NCBI RefSeq assembly: GCF_008386695.1
Contig: NZ_VUOC01000003.1
Coordinates: forward strand, 136,949-200,948
Direction of reading: 5' to 3'
Origin: Chitinophaga agrisoli
GTDB taxonomy: Bacteria > Bacteroidota > Bacteroidia > Chitinophagales > Chitinophagaceae
Length of the DNA: 64,000 nt
The notes under the pieces were generated by a model, which saw nothing but the letters and a program-made list of their open reading frames with translations, had not been told where the DNA came from and did not search any database. Below, piece after piece: positions 38,337 to 47,664 of this stretch. Both the position numbers and the translations under genes were made by a program. Position 1 is the stretch's first letter; each line of letters opens with the position of its first letter.

Positions 38337-39176
38337 ATGATGACCTCAACCACAAACTCCGGGAACGATTTTCTTGATATCCTCTTTAATGAGCGCAACA
38401 AAGAGTACGGCGCTTACATATTACGCCGGAAATATGATCAGCGGGTACGCAATGCAATTATAGGCACCGCCTCAGTAGCTTTGGTGATCGTTGGCGGGTA
38501 TGCGCTTAATAACCGTTTGATGGCTTCCAATAATTTAAACAGGCCGGCCCCGCCGCCAATCGAAACAGTGAAGCTGATGGATCCCAACATTGAACAGCCG
38601 GTAACGCCTCCTCCTCCGCCCCCTCCTCCGGCCGCTCCTGCGCCGCAGGTACATACAGAGCGGTTTGTGGTGCCCGTTATAGCAAGGAATGTAGCTGATG
38701 AGGATGTGCCGCCGCCTATGGATGAATTGCAGCATGCTGCGATTGGCGTCACGACTTCCGCCGGTGTAGATGCAGATGAAGTGCCTGATTTTGGCAAGGC
38801 CGGTGGCTCTGGCGTGGTAACCCTTACAGAGCCCGCAAAAGAACCCAGACCGGAAGAAGTGTTTATTTTCGTAGAAATCCCGCCCACTTTTCCTGGTGGG
38901 AATGAAGCCTTGGCCCAATACCTCCGCAAGACTGTCCGCTACCCTAATCTGGCGGCTGAAAACGGCGTATCTGGGAGGATATTTGTACAATTCGTGATCG
39001 ATTATGAGGGAAATATAAAAGATGTAAAGACAGTAGGTAATCATGTGGGCGCCGGGCTCGAAGAAGAAGCTATGCGGGTGGTAAAGGCAATGCCCAAATG
39101 GAAACCTGGCAAGCAGAACGGCCGCTACGTATCTGTACAATTCAACCTCCCCATCGTCTTCCATCTCGACAACTAA
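38337..39176 (+). CDS. tonB: TonB energy transducer
   Basis: A 279-residue TonB protein. A short cytoplasmic stretch is followed by a membrane helix (IIGTASVALVIVGGYALN, about 41-58), a proline-rich periplasmic spacer (TPPPPPPPPAAPAP, about 88-105) and the C-terminal TonB domain (YPNLAAENGVSGRIFVQFVI onward). It passes the proton-motive energy of ExbBD to SusC and other receptors. Start ATG ATG: either of two adjacent methionines. No exbB or exbD nearby. The FPGGNEALAQYLRKTVRYP motif is typical of Bacteroidota TonB. Confidence 0.93.
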   Translation: MMTSTTNSGNDFLDILFNERNKEYGAYILRRKYDQRVRNAIIGTASVALVIVGGYALNNRLMASNNLNRPAPPPIETVKLMDPNIEQPVTPPPPPPPPAAPAPQVHTERFVVPVIARNVADEDVPPPMDELQHAAIGVTTSAGVDADEVPDFGKAGGSGVVTLTEPAKEPRPEEVFIFVEIPPTFPGGNEALAQYLRKTVRYPNLAAENGVSGRIFVQFVIDYEGNIKDVKTVGNHVGAGLEEEAMRVVKAMPKWKPGKQNGRYVSVQFNLPIVFHLDN

Positions 39177-39203
39177 TCTTATCTTCTTATTTGCGGGGAC
39201 AAA

Positions 39204-39256
39204 AACGTGAAAGGCAGTGTTCTTATGGCCCATGGTGTGCATGGGCCTTTCACGTT
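39204..39256 (+). terminator. Long hairpin between tonB and PEP carboxylase genes
   Basis: AACGTGAAAGG at 39204-39214 pairs with CCTTTCACGTT at 39246-39256 (11 bp); a competing inner stem GGCCCATG/CATGGGCC lies at 39227-39247, sharing two bases with the outer arm. A T run comes about 30 bp later, not directly after. Probably ends the tonB message. Confidence 0.55.
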
Positions 39257-39350
39257 CATCTTACTCCCCCTTTACCAGACTTTCTTTTTTTGCTATAACC
39301 TTTCTGCTTTTATTCGTACTTTTCGACCGGGAATCAGCAAATCATTCAGC

Positions 39351-41930
39351 ATGGAAGCACCGGTTAACAATACACTGCAGTTATTCAGGAACCTGGTAGG
39401 AACTAAGTTTCAGCTCTATAACAGCCTCTTTACTTCGTTACCCTTCCACCGGGTGGAGAAAACAGGCATCTTCCTGTCCCTGTTCCTGCTGCATTGTGAG
39501 GAGGGTTATCAAAAGGAACAAAGTCCCCAGGAAATACTCAACTCCTTCTTTGAACAATACACCACCTATAGGGATGAACAGCAGCAGCTGGACCTCTTAT
39601 TCCGGTTCGTTCAGTATTCAGAACGACAGGTGGTGCTGTTTGATGCGCTGGAAGACGCGGCCTTCCGCGAGATCCACGATATGCAGGGCGCCGGCACCTT
39701 ACGCCACCTGCAGTCAGAAGTAACGCAAAGCCGCAAGGAAGACCAGCTGGCAGAAAAGCTAAAGGATTTCTCCGTACGGCTGGTGCTTACCGCCCACCCA
39801 ACACAATTCTACCCCGGTGAGGTGCTGGGCATCATCAATGACCTGTCCAGGGCCCTCATCAATGATAATACCGCTCACGTAAATAGTTACCTGCAGCAGC
39901 TGGGCAGAACGCCCTTCTTTAAAAAGGAAAAGCCCACGCCCTATGACGAGGCCATCAGCCTGGTCTGGTTCCTGGAAAACATCTTTTACCAGGCAGCAGG
40001 CCGTACGGTCACCTATCTCAGATCACATTTCCCGGAAGCCGTAAGCACAGAGAATTCCCTGATCCGTATGGGCTTTTGGCCCGGCGGCGACCGCGATGGC
40101 AATCCCTTCGTAAAAGCGCCTACCACCCTTCAGGTGGCAGAGGCATTACGCGGCGCCATCATCAAATGTTATTACCAGGATGTGCGCAAACTGCGCCGCC
40201 GCCTTACTTTCAAAGGCATCGAGAACGAGCTGGCCTCCCTGGAGCAGAAACTGTACAGCAACCTCTTTATTCCCGGCCACCGTACAGACCTTAGCCGTAG
40301 CGAGATCCTGGATACACTGCTGCGCATACGCGATACGATACAACAACAACACAACGGTCTTTTTATAAACCTGGTAGAAACCCTCATCAGCCGCGTAGAG
40401 CTGTTTGGGTTATTCTTCGCCTCCCTGGATGTGAGGCAGGACAGTTCTGTGCATAGCCCGCTGCTGGATGCCCTGGCAGAAGCAGGCGAAGTATTGCCAA
40501 AGAACTACACTTCCCTTTCTGAAGAGGAAAAGATAAAGGCCCTCATGCAGATCAGCAAACCGGCCAACACCAATGTATTAAAAGACCCTCTGCATAAGGA
40601 TACGCTGGAAACCATCAAGGCCGTGCAAACTATCCAGCAGGCCAATGGAGAAGAAGGCTGTAACCGTTACATCATCAGCCACAGCACCAGCGCACTGAAT
40701 GTAATAGAGGTATATGCCCTGTTACTGCTGGGCGGCTGGAAAAAAGAGGCATTAACGGTGGATATTGTACCCTTGTTTGAAACCATCGATGACCTGCGTG
40801 CAGCCGGTAACGTAATGCGGAGCCTTTATGAGAATGAAGGCTACCGTCAGCACCTGCAACGCCGTAATAATAAACAGACCATCATGCTGGGCTTCTCCGA
40901 CGGCACCAAGGATGGCGGTTACCTCATGGCTAACTGGAGCATCTACAAGGCCAAGGAAGAGCTCACAACATTGTCCCGCGAGGCGGGCATCAATGTGGTC
41001 TTCTTTGACGGTCGTGGCGGCCCTCCCGGCCGTGGTGGCGGAAAAACCCACCAGTTCTACGCCTCCATGGGGCGTAATATTGCCAATAAAGAGATTCAGC
41101 TCACCATACAGGGCCAAACCGTAAGCTCCAACTTCGGTACAGTGGATTCTGCGCAGTTTAACCTGGAGCAGCTGGTACACGCCGGTATCTCCAATGAACT
41201 GTTCTCCTCCCGTGAGGTGACCCTGAGCGCGGAAGACGAAGCCCTGCTCCAGGCCCTGGCAGATGAGGGCTATCGCTCCTTTAACCAGCTAAAGCAACAT
41301 CCCAATTTCCTGGACTACCTGGAACATACCAGCCCCCTGCGCTACTACGCAGAGGCTAACATAGGCAGCCGCCCCTCTAAACGCAACGCGGCGGCCAGGC
41401 TCAACCTGAACGACCTGCGGGCCGTGCCCTATGTAGGGGCATGGAGCCAGCTTAAGCAGAACGTGCCTGGTTTTTATGGGGTAGGGGCCGCCTTGCAGCA
41501 GCTGGACAAAGCCGGTAAATGGGAAGCCCTGGAACGCCTTTATGGCAATTCCCTCTTCTTTAAGACGCTGCTCGATAACTGTGAAATGGCCATGATCAAA
41601 AGCTACTTCCCCTTAACGGCCCACCTGGCTAAAGACCCGGTATATGGGCCGGTATGGAAGATGATCTACGAAGAGTTTGAGCTGACTAAGAAATACCTGC
41701 TGCGCCTCTCCGGGGCTACCTCCCTGATGGCGGATAGCCCGGTAGACCAGCTGTCCATCCAGATGCGGGAACGTATAGTACTGCCCCTGGCTACCATACA
41801 ACAGTATGCGCTTGGCCGTATCCGCGAGCTGGAACAGGAGGAAAACGCTAATGGTCATAAAGCGGTGTTTGAAAAGCTGGTAGTACGCTGTTCTTTTGGG
41901 ATCATTAACGCCGGCAGAAATTCAGCCTGA
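39351..41930 (+). CDS. ppc: Phosphoenolpyruvate carboxylase
   Basis: An 859-residue enzyme that makes oxaloacetate from PEP and bicarbonate, refilling the TCA cycle. The first catalytic His is in VLTAHPTQFYPGE; GGDRDGNPFV, GFSDGTKDGGYLMANW and the glycine-rich loop GRGGPPGRGGGKTH are the family's active-site motifs. The C-terminus INAGRNSA replaces the usual MRNTG. The start at 39351 is used: the longer frame runs through the intercistronic hairpin and has no family sequence. Cytosolic. It is a diverged Bacteroidota form, slightly shorter than the E. coli enzyme. Confidence 0.94.
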   Translation: MEAPVNNTLQLFRNLVGTKFQLYNSLFTSLPFHRVEKTGIFLSLFLLHCEEGYQKEQSPQEILNSFFEQYTTYRDEQQQLDLLFRFVQYSERQVVLFDALEDAAFREIHDMQGAGTLRHLQSEVTQSRKEDQLAEKLKDFSVRLVLTAHPTQFYPGEVLGIINDLSRALINDNTAHVNSYLQQLGRTPFFKKEKPTPYDEAISLVWFLENIFYQAAGRTVTYLRSHFPEAVSTENSLIRMGFWPGGDRDGNPFVKAPTTLQVAEALRGAIIKCYYQDVRKLRRRLTFKGIENELASLEQKLYSNLFIPGHRTDLSRSEILDTLLRIRDTIQQQHNGLFINLVETLISRVELFGLFFASLDVRQDSSVHSPLLDALAEAGEVLPKNYTSLSEEEKIKALMQISKPANTNVLKDPLHKDTLETIKAVQTIQQANGEEGCNRYIISHSTSALNVIEVYALLLLGGWKKEALTVDIVPLFETIDDLRAAGNVMRSLYENEGYRQHLQRRNNKQTIMLGFSDGTKDGGYLMANWSIYKAKEELTTLSREAGINVVFFDGRGGPPGRGGGKTHQFYASMGRNIANKEIQLTIQGQTVSSNFGTVDSAQFNLEQLVHAGISNELFSSREVTLSAEDEALLQALADEGYRSFNQLKQHPNFLDYLEHTSPLRYYAEANIGSRPSKRNAAARLNLNDLRAVPYVGAWSQLKQNVPGFYGVGAALQQLDKAGKWEALERLYGNSLFFKTLLDNCEMAMIKSYFPLTAHLAKDPVYGPVWKMIYEEFELTKKYLLRLSGATSLMADSPVDQLSIQMRERIVLPLATIQQYALGRIRELEQEENANGHKAVFEKLVVRCSFGIINAGRNSA

Positions 41931-42198
41931 TTGCAGTTGTCAGAATTATTTAATAACTTCATAATACCTTTTCAGTTGAGTTCTTGAACGTCGTTCAATA
42001 ACTTCATGCCTGCATTTACAACTGTATTTATTATTTTTTGTTCATTTTTGAATGATACGGGAATCTTTTTGTGAGCAATGAATGGTCGGCATATTGTCCA
42101 TAAGGGCGCAATAATGACACATGATTCCGTGTTTTATACATCATAAATTTGGTAAATCGTAATACTATTTGTTCTAATTTTACGTCTACTTTCACCTT

Positions 42199-42206
42199 TA
42201 CTTTTG
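42199..42206 (+). promoter_or_regulatory. -7 box of the gnd-zwf-pgl genes
   Basis: TACTTTTG fits TAnnTTTG and ends 3 bp before the gnd ATG, which would give a leaderless message as for the aldo/keto reductase gene. No TTTG is at the -33 position; the nearest is at 42168-42171. Confidence 0.5.
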
Positions 42207-42209
42207 CTT

Positions 42210-43625
42210 ATGTCAAACAGTTTATATGACTTTGGAATGATCGGCCTCGGCGTAATGGGCAGGAACCTGTTGCTGAATATGGCCGACCATGGCTTCTCCG
42301 TTATCGGATTTGATAAGGATACTACCAAGAACAATGCGCTCGAAGCAAGCGCTACCCCTGGTACTACGGTAAAAGGCGTGCCCGAGCTGGCCACTATGGT
42401 GCAACTGTTGCAAAAGCCCCGCCGTGTAATGATGCTGGTGCCCGCCGGCAAACCGGTAGACGATGTGATAGAATCCCTGTTGCCCCTCCTGGAGCCGGGT
42501 GATGTGGTGATAGACGGCGGTAACTCCCACTACACAGATACCCTCAGAAGGGTAAAGTACCTCCGCGAAAAACAACTCCATTTTATGGGCATCGGTGTTT
42601 CCGGTGGTGAAATGGGCGCCCGCACCGGGCCGGCCATCATGCCGGGCGGCGATGTAGACGCCTATGAAAAGGTACGCCCCATGCTGGAAGCTATTGCCGC
42701 CAAAGTAAAAGGTGAGCCCTGTGTAGCCTATTTAGGTAAAGAAGGCGCCGGCCACTATGTAAAAATGGTGCATAACGGCATCGAATATGGCATTATGCAG
42801 CTTATTAGCGAAGCATACAGCCTGCTCAAAGCAGTAGGGCTGGACAACGATCAGCTGCATAAAGTGTTTGCGGACTGGAATAAAGACCAGCTGCAATCTT
42901 TCCTCGTAGAGATCACCGCGGATATCTTCCTCCAGAAAGACGATAAAACAGATAACCGCCTGGTAGATATGATCTCCGATAAGGCTGGCTCCAAAGGTAC
43001 CGGTAAATGGACCTCTCAGGATGCTATGGACCTGCCGGTTGCTATACCAGTGATCGATACCGCCGTGGCCCTGCGTACGCTCAGCGGTTATAAAGAAGAA
43101 AGGGTACAGGCCGCCGCTTTATATGAAAAGCCGGCAACCACCATCAACACACCCATAGATACCTGGATCCAGCAGGTGCATGACGCCCTGTATTTTGGCG
43201 TACTGATCAGCTATGCACAGGGTCTGGCTATGTTATACAAGGCTTCTGAAGAGCTGAAGATGGAAATACCACTGCCGCAGGTAGTGAAAGTATGGAGAGG
43301 TGGTTGTATCATCCGCTCCGTACTGCTGGAAACATTCTTCAACGCTTACCAGCAGTCTCCTGACCTGACCAACATCCTCCTGGATAAAGAGGTGGCTGGC
43401 CTGGTACAGGGTATCGCCACCAATGCCCGCACCGTGATCGCCCAGGCGGCACAGGCAGGTATACCGGTAGCCGCTATCATGTCCGCGCTTTCTTATTTTG
43501 ATGCGTACCGCACAGAAAGGATGCCTACCAACCTGGTACAGGCACAGCGCGATTATTTTGGCGCCCATACCTACCAGCGTACAGATATCGCTGGTACTTT
43601 CCATACGGTTTGGGAACAACACTAA
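42210..43625 (+). CDS. gnd: 6-phosphogluconate dehydrogenase, decarboxylating
   Basis: A 471-residue NADP-dependent enzyme that converts 6-phosphogluconate to ribulose-5-phosphate and CO2. The Rossmann motif is GLGVMGRNLLLN (about 10-21), VIDGGNSHYTDTLRR follows, and the catalytic MGIGVSGGEMGARTGPAIMPG-type stretch lies near residue 130. YVKMVHNGIEYGIMQLISE carries the active-site Lys and Asn. First of three oxidative pentose phosphate genes in order gnd, zwf, pgl. The ATG at 42210 is preferred over a TTG two codons earlier. Confidence 0.96.
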   Translation: MSNSLYDFGMIGLGVMGRNLLLNMADHGFSVIGFDKDTTKNNALEASATPGTTVKGVPELATMVQLLQKPRRVMMLVPAGKPVDDVIESLLPLLEPGDVVIDGGNSHYTDTLRRVKYLREKQLHFMGIGVSGGEMGARTGPAIMPGGDVDAYEKVRPMLEAIAAKVKGEPCVAYLGKEGAGHYVKMVHNGIEYGIMQLISEAYSLLKAVGLDNDQLHKVFADWNKDQLQSFLVEITADIFLQKDDKTDNRLVDMISDKAGSKGTGKWTSQDAMDLPVAIPVIDTAVALRTLSGYKEERVQAAALYEKPATTINTPIDTWIQQVHDALYFGVLISYAQGLAMLYKASEELKMEIPLPQVVKVWRGGCIIRSVLLETFFNAYQQSPDLTNILLDKEVAGLVQGIATNARTVIAQAAQAGIPVAAIMSALSYFDAYRTERMPTNLVQAQRDYFGAHTYQRTDIAGTFHTVWEQH

Positions 43626-43639
43626 GATAAAGCCATTGG

Positions 43640-43688
43640 CCATTAGCTTTTAGCAGCTGGCGCAATGCCTGCCTCTAAAAGCTAATGG
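43640..43688 (+). other. Perfect hairpin between gnd and zwf
   Basis: CCATTAGCTTTTAG (43640-43653) and CTAAAAGCTAATGG (43675-43688) form a perfect 14-bp stem. The arms include the T-rich word AGCTTTTAG, but no T run follows the right arm, so it looks like an intercistronic processing or stability element rather than a normal terminator. Confidence 0.65.
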
Positions 43689-43721
43689 TCAAGTGCTAAA
43701 AGCAATTATAAACACAATTTT

Positions 43722-45224
43722 ATGCAAGACCATAAACGTCCGCCAGCCTCCGTGCTGTTTATCTTTGGTGGCAGCGGAGACCTGAATTACCGGAAACTAT
43801 CACCCGCATTATATAATCTTTTCCTGGACGATTGGATGCCGGAGCAATTTGCGATCGTAGGCATCGGGCGCAGCCCATATACCAACGAGGCATACAGTGA
43901 ACACCTGCTGGACGGTATCAAGAAGTTCTCCCGCCGTAAAGGGGAGCAGAATGGCCACTGGACAGACTTTTCCCAGCACGTAAGCTTCCTGCAGATGGAT
44001 GCAGAGAATGTGGACTCCTACGAGGCCATCGCGGATATCGTGAAAGGCAGGGAGCAGGAGTGGGGCAAGCACCCCAACGTGATCTTCTACCTGGCCGTAG
44101 CGCCGCAGCTGGTGCCCGCTATTGCCACCAAACTGGGAAAACTGAACCTGTGCAGCGATACGCACAGCACCCGCATTGTGATAGAAAAACCCTTTGGTCA
44201 TGACCTGCAAAGCGCGCATGAGCTCAATGCGCTGCTGGGCCGCATGTTCTCCGAAGAGCAGATCTTCCGTATTGATCACTACCTGGGTAAAGAAACCGTA
44301 CAGAACCTGCTGGCATTGCGTTTTGCCAATGCCCTGTTTGAACCGGTATGGAACCGCAACTTCATTGAATATATACAGATCACCGCTGCGGAAAGCGTAG
44401 GCCTGGAAGGCCGCGGTGGCTACTATGAGCGCTCCGGCGCCCTCAGGGATATGGTGCAGAACCACATCCTGCAGTTATTATGTATGGTGGCCATGGAAGC
44501 GCCTGTATCTTTCGACGCTAACGAGATCCGTAATAAAAAGGTGGATGTACTCAACGCCATCCGTCCCATCAGCCGTGATAAAGTACACGATTACGCAGTG
44601 CGTGGTCAGTACGCCGGCGGTTGGAAAAAAGGAGAGCGCGTACTGGGCTACCGTGAAGAAAAAGGCGTTACGCCCGGCTCCAACACGGAAACCTATGCTG
44701 CCGTAAAATTCTATATCGATAACTGGCGCTGGCAGGGTGTGCCCATCTATGTGCGCACCGGCAAGTTCCTGAACCAGAAGACCACGCAGATCAACCTGCA
44801 GTTCCGCCAGGCCCCGCACTATGCATTCCCCTCTGAGTCTGCAGAAACCTGGAGGCCTAACCGTATGACCATCAGCATACAGCCGGAAATGGATATCCGC
44901 ATCCGCTTCCAGGCCAAACGCCCTGGCCAGACAATGACGCTGGATCCGGTAGAGATGGTGTTCAACTACGATACCGCTTATGGCGAGCACGCGCCGGAAG
45001 CATACGAGACCCTGCTGCTGGATGTAATGGAAGGAGATGCTACCCTCTTCATGCGCGCAGACCAGGTAGAAGCTGCCTGGAAAGTGATCATGCCCATACT
45101 GGAAGCATGGGAGAACCGCGTACCGCAGGACTTCCCCAACTATGCGCCGGACTCCTGGGGACCAAATGATGCGGATGCGCTGATAGCACAGGATGGCCAC
45201 AGCTGGATCAACTTATCTAAATAA
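43722..45224 (+). CDS. zwf: Glucose-6-phosphate dehydrogenase
   Basis: A 500-residue enzyme that oxidises glucose-6-phosphate to 6-phosphogluconolactone, making NADPH. The cofactor loop is FIFGGSGDLNYRKLSPALYN (about 10-30), then EKPFGHDLQSAHELN and the active-site RIDHYLGKETVQN with the catalytic His-Tyr-Lys group. FFGGSGDL replaces the more common GASGDL. It sits between gnd and pgl, so the three enzymes of the oxidative branch are made together. Confidence 0.97.
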   Translation: MQDHKRPPASVLFIFGGSGDLNYRKLSPALYNLFLDDWMPEQFAIVGIGRSPYTNEAYSEHLLDGIKKFSRRKGEQNGHWTDFSQHVSFLQMDAENVDSYEAIADIVKGREQEWGKHPNVIFYLAVAPQLVPAIATKLGKLNLCSDTHSTRIVIEKPFGHDLQSAHELNALLGRMFSEEQIFRIDHYLGKETVQNLLALRFANALFEPVWNRNFIEYIQITAAESVGLEGRGGYYERSGALRDMVQNHILQLLCMVAMEAPVSFDANEIRNKKVDVLNAIRPISRDKVHDYAVRGQYAGGWKKGERVLGYREEKGVTPGSNTETYAAVKFYIDNWRWQGVPIYVRTGKFLNQKTTQINLQFRQAPHYAFPSESAETWRPNRMTISIQPEMDIRIRFQAKRPGQTMTLDPVEMVFNYDTAYGEHAPEAYETLLLDVMEGDATLFMRADQVEAAWKVIMPILEAWENRVPQDFPNYAPDSWGPNDADALIAQDGHSWINLSK

Positions 45225-45231
45225 TATGATA

Positions 45232-45280
45232 ATGTGCGAATACGCTGATGTGTAACACGCACATCAGCGTATTCGCACAT
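45232..45280 (+). other. Perfect 21-bp hairpin between zwf and pgl
   Basis: The 21-nt arm at 45232-45252 is perfectly repeated in reverse complement at 45260-45280, with a 7-nt loop (TAACACG). It starts 8 bp after the zwf stop and ends 13 bp before the pgl start. No T run follows. Confidence 0.7.
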
Positions 45281-45293
45281 CAAATAATTAACT

Positions 45294-46016
45294 ATGGAGC
45301 TTCATATCGCCAAAGATCCGCAACAACTCAGTGAGAACCTGGCCGCCTGGATCAGCAATTATATACAGGAAGTATTGCAGGATCAGGAGCGCTTTACCTT
45401 TGTGCTCTCCGGCGGCAATACGCCTAAACAGCTGTATCAGTTGCTGGCTAAGGAACCTTACCGGCAAATGATCCCCTGGGAAAAGATCCATTTCTTCTGG
45501 GGTGATGAAAGGGCCGTGCCTTTTGAGGATGACCGCAATAATGCAAAAATGGCGTACGAGACCCTGCTCACGCCCCTGGGTATACCGGAAGAGAATATCC
45601 ATGTAATGCGTACTGATATTTTACCGGAAGATGCGGCTGCTGAATATGAGGCGTTGCTGAAAGAATATTTCAACAACAGCGAGGTAACTTTTGACCTGGT
45701 GCTGCTGGGTATGGGGGATGATGGGCATACCCTGTCACTGTTCCCCGGCCTGCCAATTGTACTGGAGCAGAAAGCCTGGGCTAAAGCCTTTTTCCTTAGT
45801 GCACAGCATATGTACCGTATTACCCTCACCGCCCCGGTAGTGAACCGTGCGGCCTGCGTGGTATTTATGGCTACAGGCGCTGGAAAGGCTATTACGCTTA
45901 AGAATGTGATCGAAGGTACCTTCAATGCAGAGCAATTCCCTTCCCAGCTGATACGTCCGCAGGATGGCGAACTGCATTGGTTTGTGGACGAAGCTGCCGC
46001 CGGCGCGCTGGAATAA
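45294..46016 (+). CDS. pgl: 6-phosphogluconolactonase (DevB type)
   Basis: A 240-residue enzyme that hydrolyses 6-phosphogluconolactone, the product of zwf, to 6-phosphogluconate, the substrate of gnd. The motifs LSGGNTPKQLYQLLAKEPY near 38-55, HFFWGDERAVP near 65 and LLGMGDDGHTLSLFPG near 140 are characteristic of the glucosamine-6-phosphate isomerase/6-phosphogluconolactonase fold. Third gene of the branch, with the terminator after it. Confidence 0.95.
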   Translation: MELHIAKDPQQLSENLAAWISNYIQEVLQDQERFTFVLSGGNTPKQLYQLLAKEPYRQMIPWEKIHFFWGDERAVPFEDDRNNAKMAYETLLTPLGIPEENIHVMRTDILPEDAAAEYEALLKEYFNNSEVTFDLVLLGMGDDGHTLSLFPGLPIVLEQKAWAKAFFLSAQHMYRITLTAPVVNRAACVVFMATGAGKAITLKNVIEGTFNAEQFPSQLIRPQDGELHWFVDEAAAGALE

Positions 46017-46044
46017 GCACTTTTTAAAGAACGTATAATAAAGG

Positions 46045-46075
46045 TCCCGGTAGCTGCCCGCTGCCGGGATTTTTT
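46045..46075 (+). terminator. Intrinsic terminator after pgl
   Basis: TCCCGG-TAGC and GCTG-CCGGGA pair over 10 bp with one G-T pair and a 5-nt loop, followed by TTTTTT. Confidence 0.88.
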
Positions 46076-46209
46076 ATGGTAATACTTCCGCCGCTCCAAA
46101 CAGCCTTCCCTTAAACAATGGATAGCATCCCCCTCCAAACGGCTGCCGCTTTCCTTTGGCAGTAGCGGGAATATTTACTATTTTACTGTTGGCTTCAACT
46201 ACGCTTGTC

Positions 46210-47664
46210 ATGAAAAGAATCACGCTTGTATGTTTCCTGGTATTATTTACACTGCCATCATTATTTGCCCAGCAATACGAGCCCAACTGGGCCTCGCTGA
46301 ACACCCGTGAGATACCGGCCTGGTTCCATCAGTCTAAATTCGGCATCTTCATACATTGGGGCGTATACGCCGTGCCCTCCTATGCAGTCGTAAGCCCGGG
46401 TGGTTACTCAGAATGGTACTGGTATAACCTCATGACGCCCGGCGCACAAACGCACCCGCAGGTACAGGCCTTCCACGATAAGAACTTTGGCAAGGATTTC
46501 CCCTATGCGAAATTTGAGCCGCAGTTCACGGCCGCCCTGTTTGATCCGGCACAATGGGCAGATATCTTCCGCCGTTCCGGCGCAAAATATGTGGTCCTCA
46601 CTTCCAAACACCATGAAGGTTATTGCCTGTGGAACAGTCCCTGGGCAGATAAGGCCTGGGGCCGTCCCTGGAATGCGGTAACAGGCACACCCAAACGCGA
46701 CCTGCTGGGCGACCTTACCAATGCCGTGCGGAATGCCGGCCTGCGTATGGGCTACTATTATTCCTTGTACGAATGGTTTAATCCCTTATGGTTGTCCAAT
46801 AAACAACAATATATCAAAGAAGTGATGGAGCCGGAGTTCAAAGACCTGGTGACCCGCTATAAACCTGCTGTTATCTTCTCTGATGGCGAATGGGAGCTAT
46901 CAGATACCGCCTGGAACTCCCCGGCTTTACTGGCCTGGCTCTATAACCAATCACCCGTAAAGGGAGATGTAGTGGTGAACGACCGCTGGGGCAGCAATAC
47001 CCGCGGCCATAACGCCGCCAGCACCTATCTTACCTCAGAATACGGCAGCGGCATGGCCCCGGATGTAGTATGGGAAGAGAGCAGGGGCATTGGCCAATCA
47101 TATGGCTACAACCGTATGGAGAATGTAAACGACTATAAAAGCAGTCATGACCTGCTGCTGGCATTGGTGGATATAGTATCCCGCGGCGGTAACCTCCTGC
47201 TGGATATAGGCCCCACAGCAGATGGGCGCATTCCCGTTATCATGCAGCAACGCCTGGTAGATATGGGAGATTGGCTTAAAGTGAACGGAGAGGCCATCTA
47301 CGAAACGAGCGCCTGGCAGCGCACCCGCCAGTGGAGCACCGGTAAGCAGCCTACAGTTAAACAGGCCGCATTTATGGCAGATTATGACGTTGTTAAAATG
47401 GTACAGCCTTCAAAAGAGCATGCCAATATCGAGATGTTCTTTACCAAAAAGGATAACAATCTGTATTGTATAGTGCCAGCTTATCATTCACAACTGATCA
47501 TAAAGGATTATACGGCCCCCGCAGGGGCAAAGGTGGTGCTGCTGGGCAGTAAAGCCAATATTCGCCTCAAACAGCAGGGAAAAGATTGCCTGCTCGATCT
47601 CTCCGCCCTGCATCCCGGCGATATCAGCCATCCGCTATTTGTTATAAAAATCACCGCATCATGA
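46210..47664 (+). CDS. GH29 alpha-L-fucosidase, exported
   Basis: A 484-residue fucosidase with a signal peptide (about 1-19, ending LFAQ). GH29 signatures are KFGIFIHWGVYAVPSYA near residue 40, VLTSKHHEGYCLWNSP near 130 and VIFSDGEWE with the probable nucleophile Asp225. DVVWEESRGIG carries the candidate acid/base Glu. Start at 46210 puts the signal peptide first; a longer reading frame adds a spurious hydrophobic stretch. Translationally coupled to the next gene through an ATGA overlap, which links fucose release to that hydrolase. Confidence 0.93.
   Translation: MKRITLVCFLVLFTLPSLFAQQYEPNWASLNTREIPAWFHQSKFGIFIHWGVYAVPSYAVVSPGGYSEWYWYNLMTPGAQTHPQVQAFHDKNFGKDFPYAKFEPQFTAALFDPAQWADIFRRSGAKYVVLTSKHHEGYCLWNSPWADKAWGRPWNAVTGTPKRDLLGDLTNAVRNAGLRMGYYYSLYEWFNPLWLSNKQQYIKEVMEPEFKDLVTRYKPAVIFSDGEWELSDTAWNSPALLAWLYNQSPVKGDVVVNDRWGSNTRGHNAASTYLTSEYGSGMAPDVVWEESRGIGQSYGYNRMENVNDYKSSHDLLLALVDIVSRGGNLLLDIGPTADGRIPVIMQQRLVDMGDWLKVNGEAIYETSAWQRTRQWSTGKQPTVKQAAFMADYDVVKMVQPSKEHANIEMFFTKKDNNLYCIVPAYHSQLIIKDYTAPAGAKVVLLGSKANIRLKQQGKDCLLDLSALHPGDISHPLFVIKITAS

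Noticed and set aside
39207-39350. N-terminal extension of PEP carboxylase
   Set aside because: It lies inside the intercistronic hairpin and has no PEP carboxylase sequence; the ATG at 39351 begins the family sequence.
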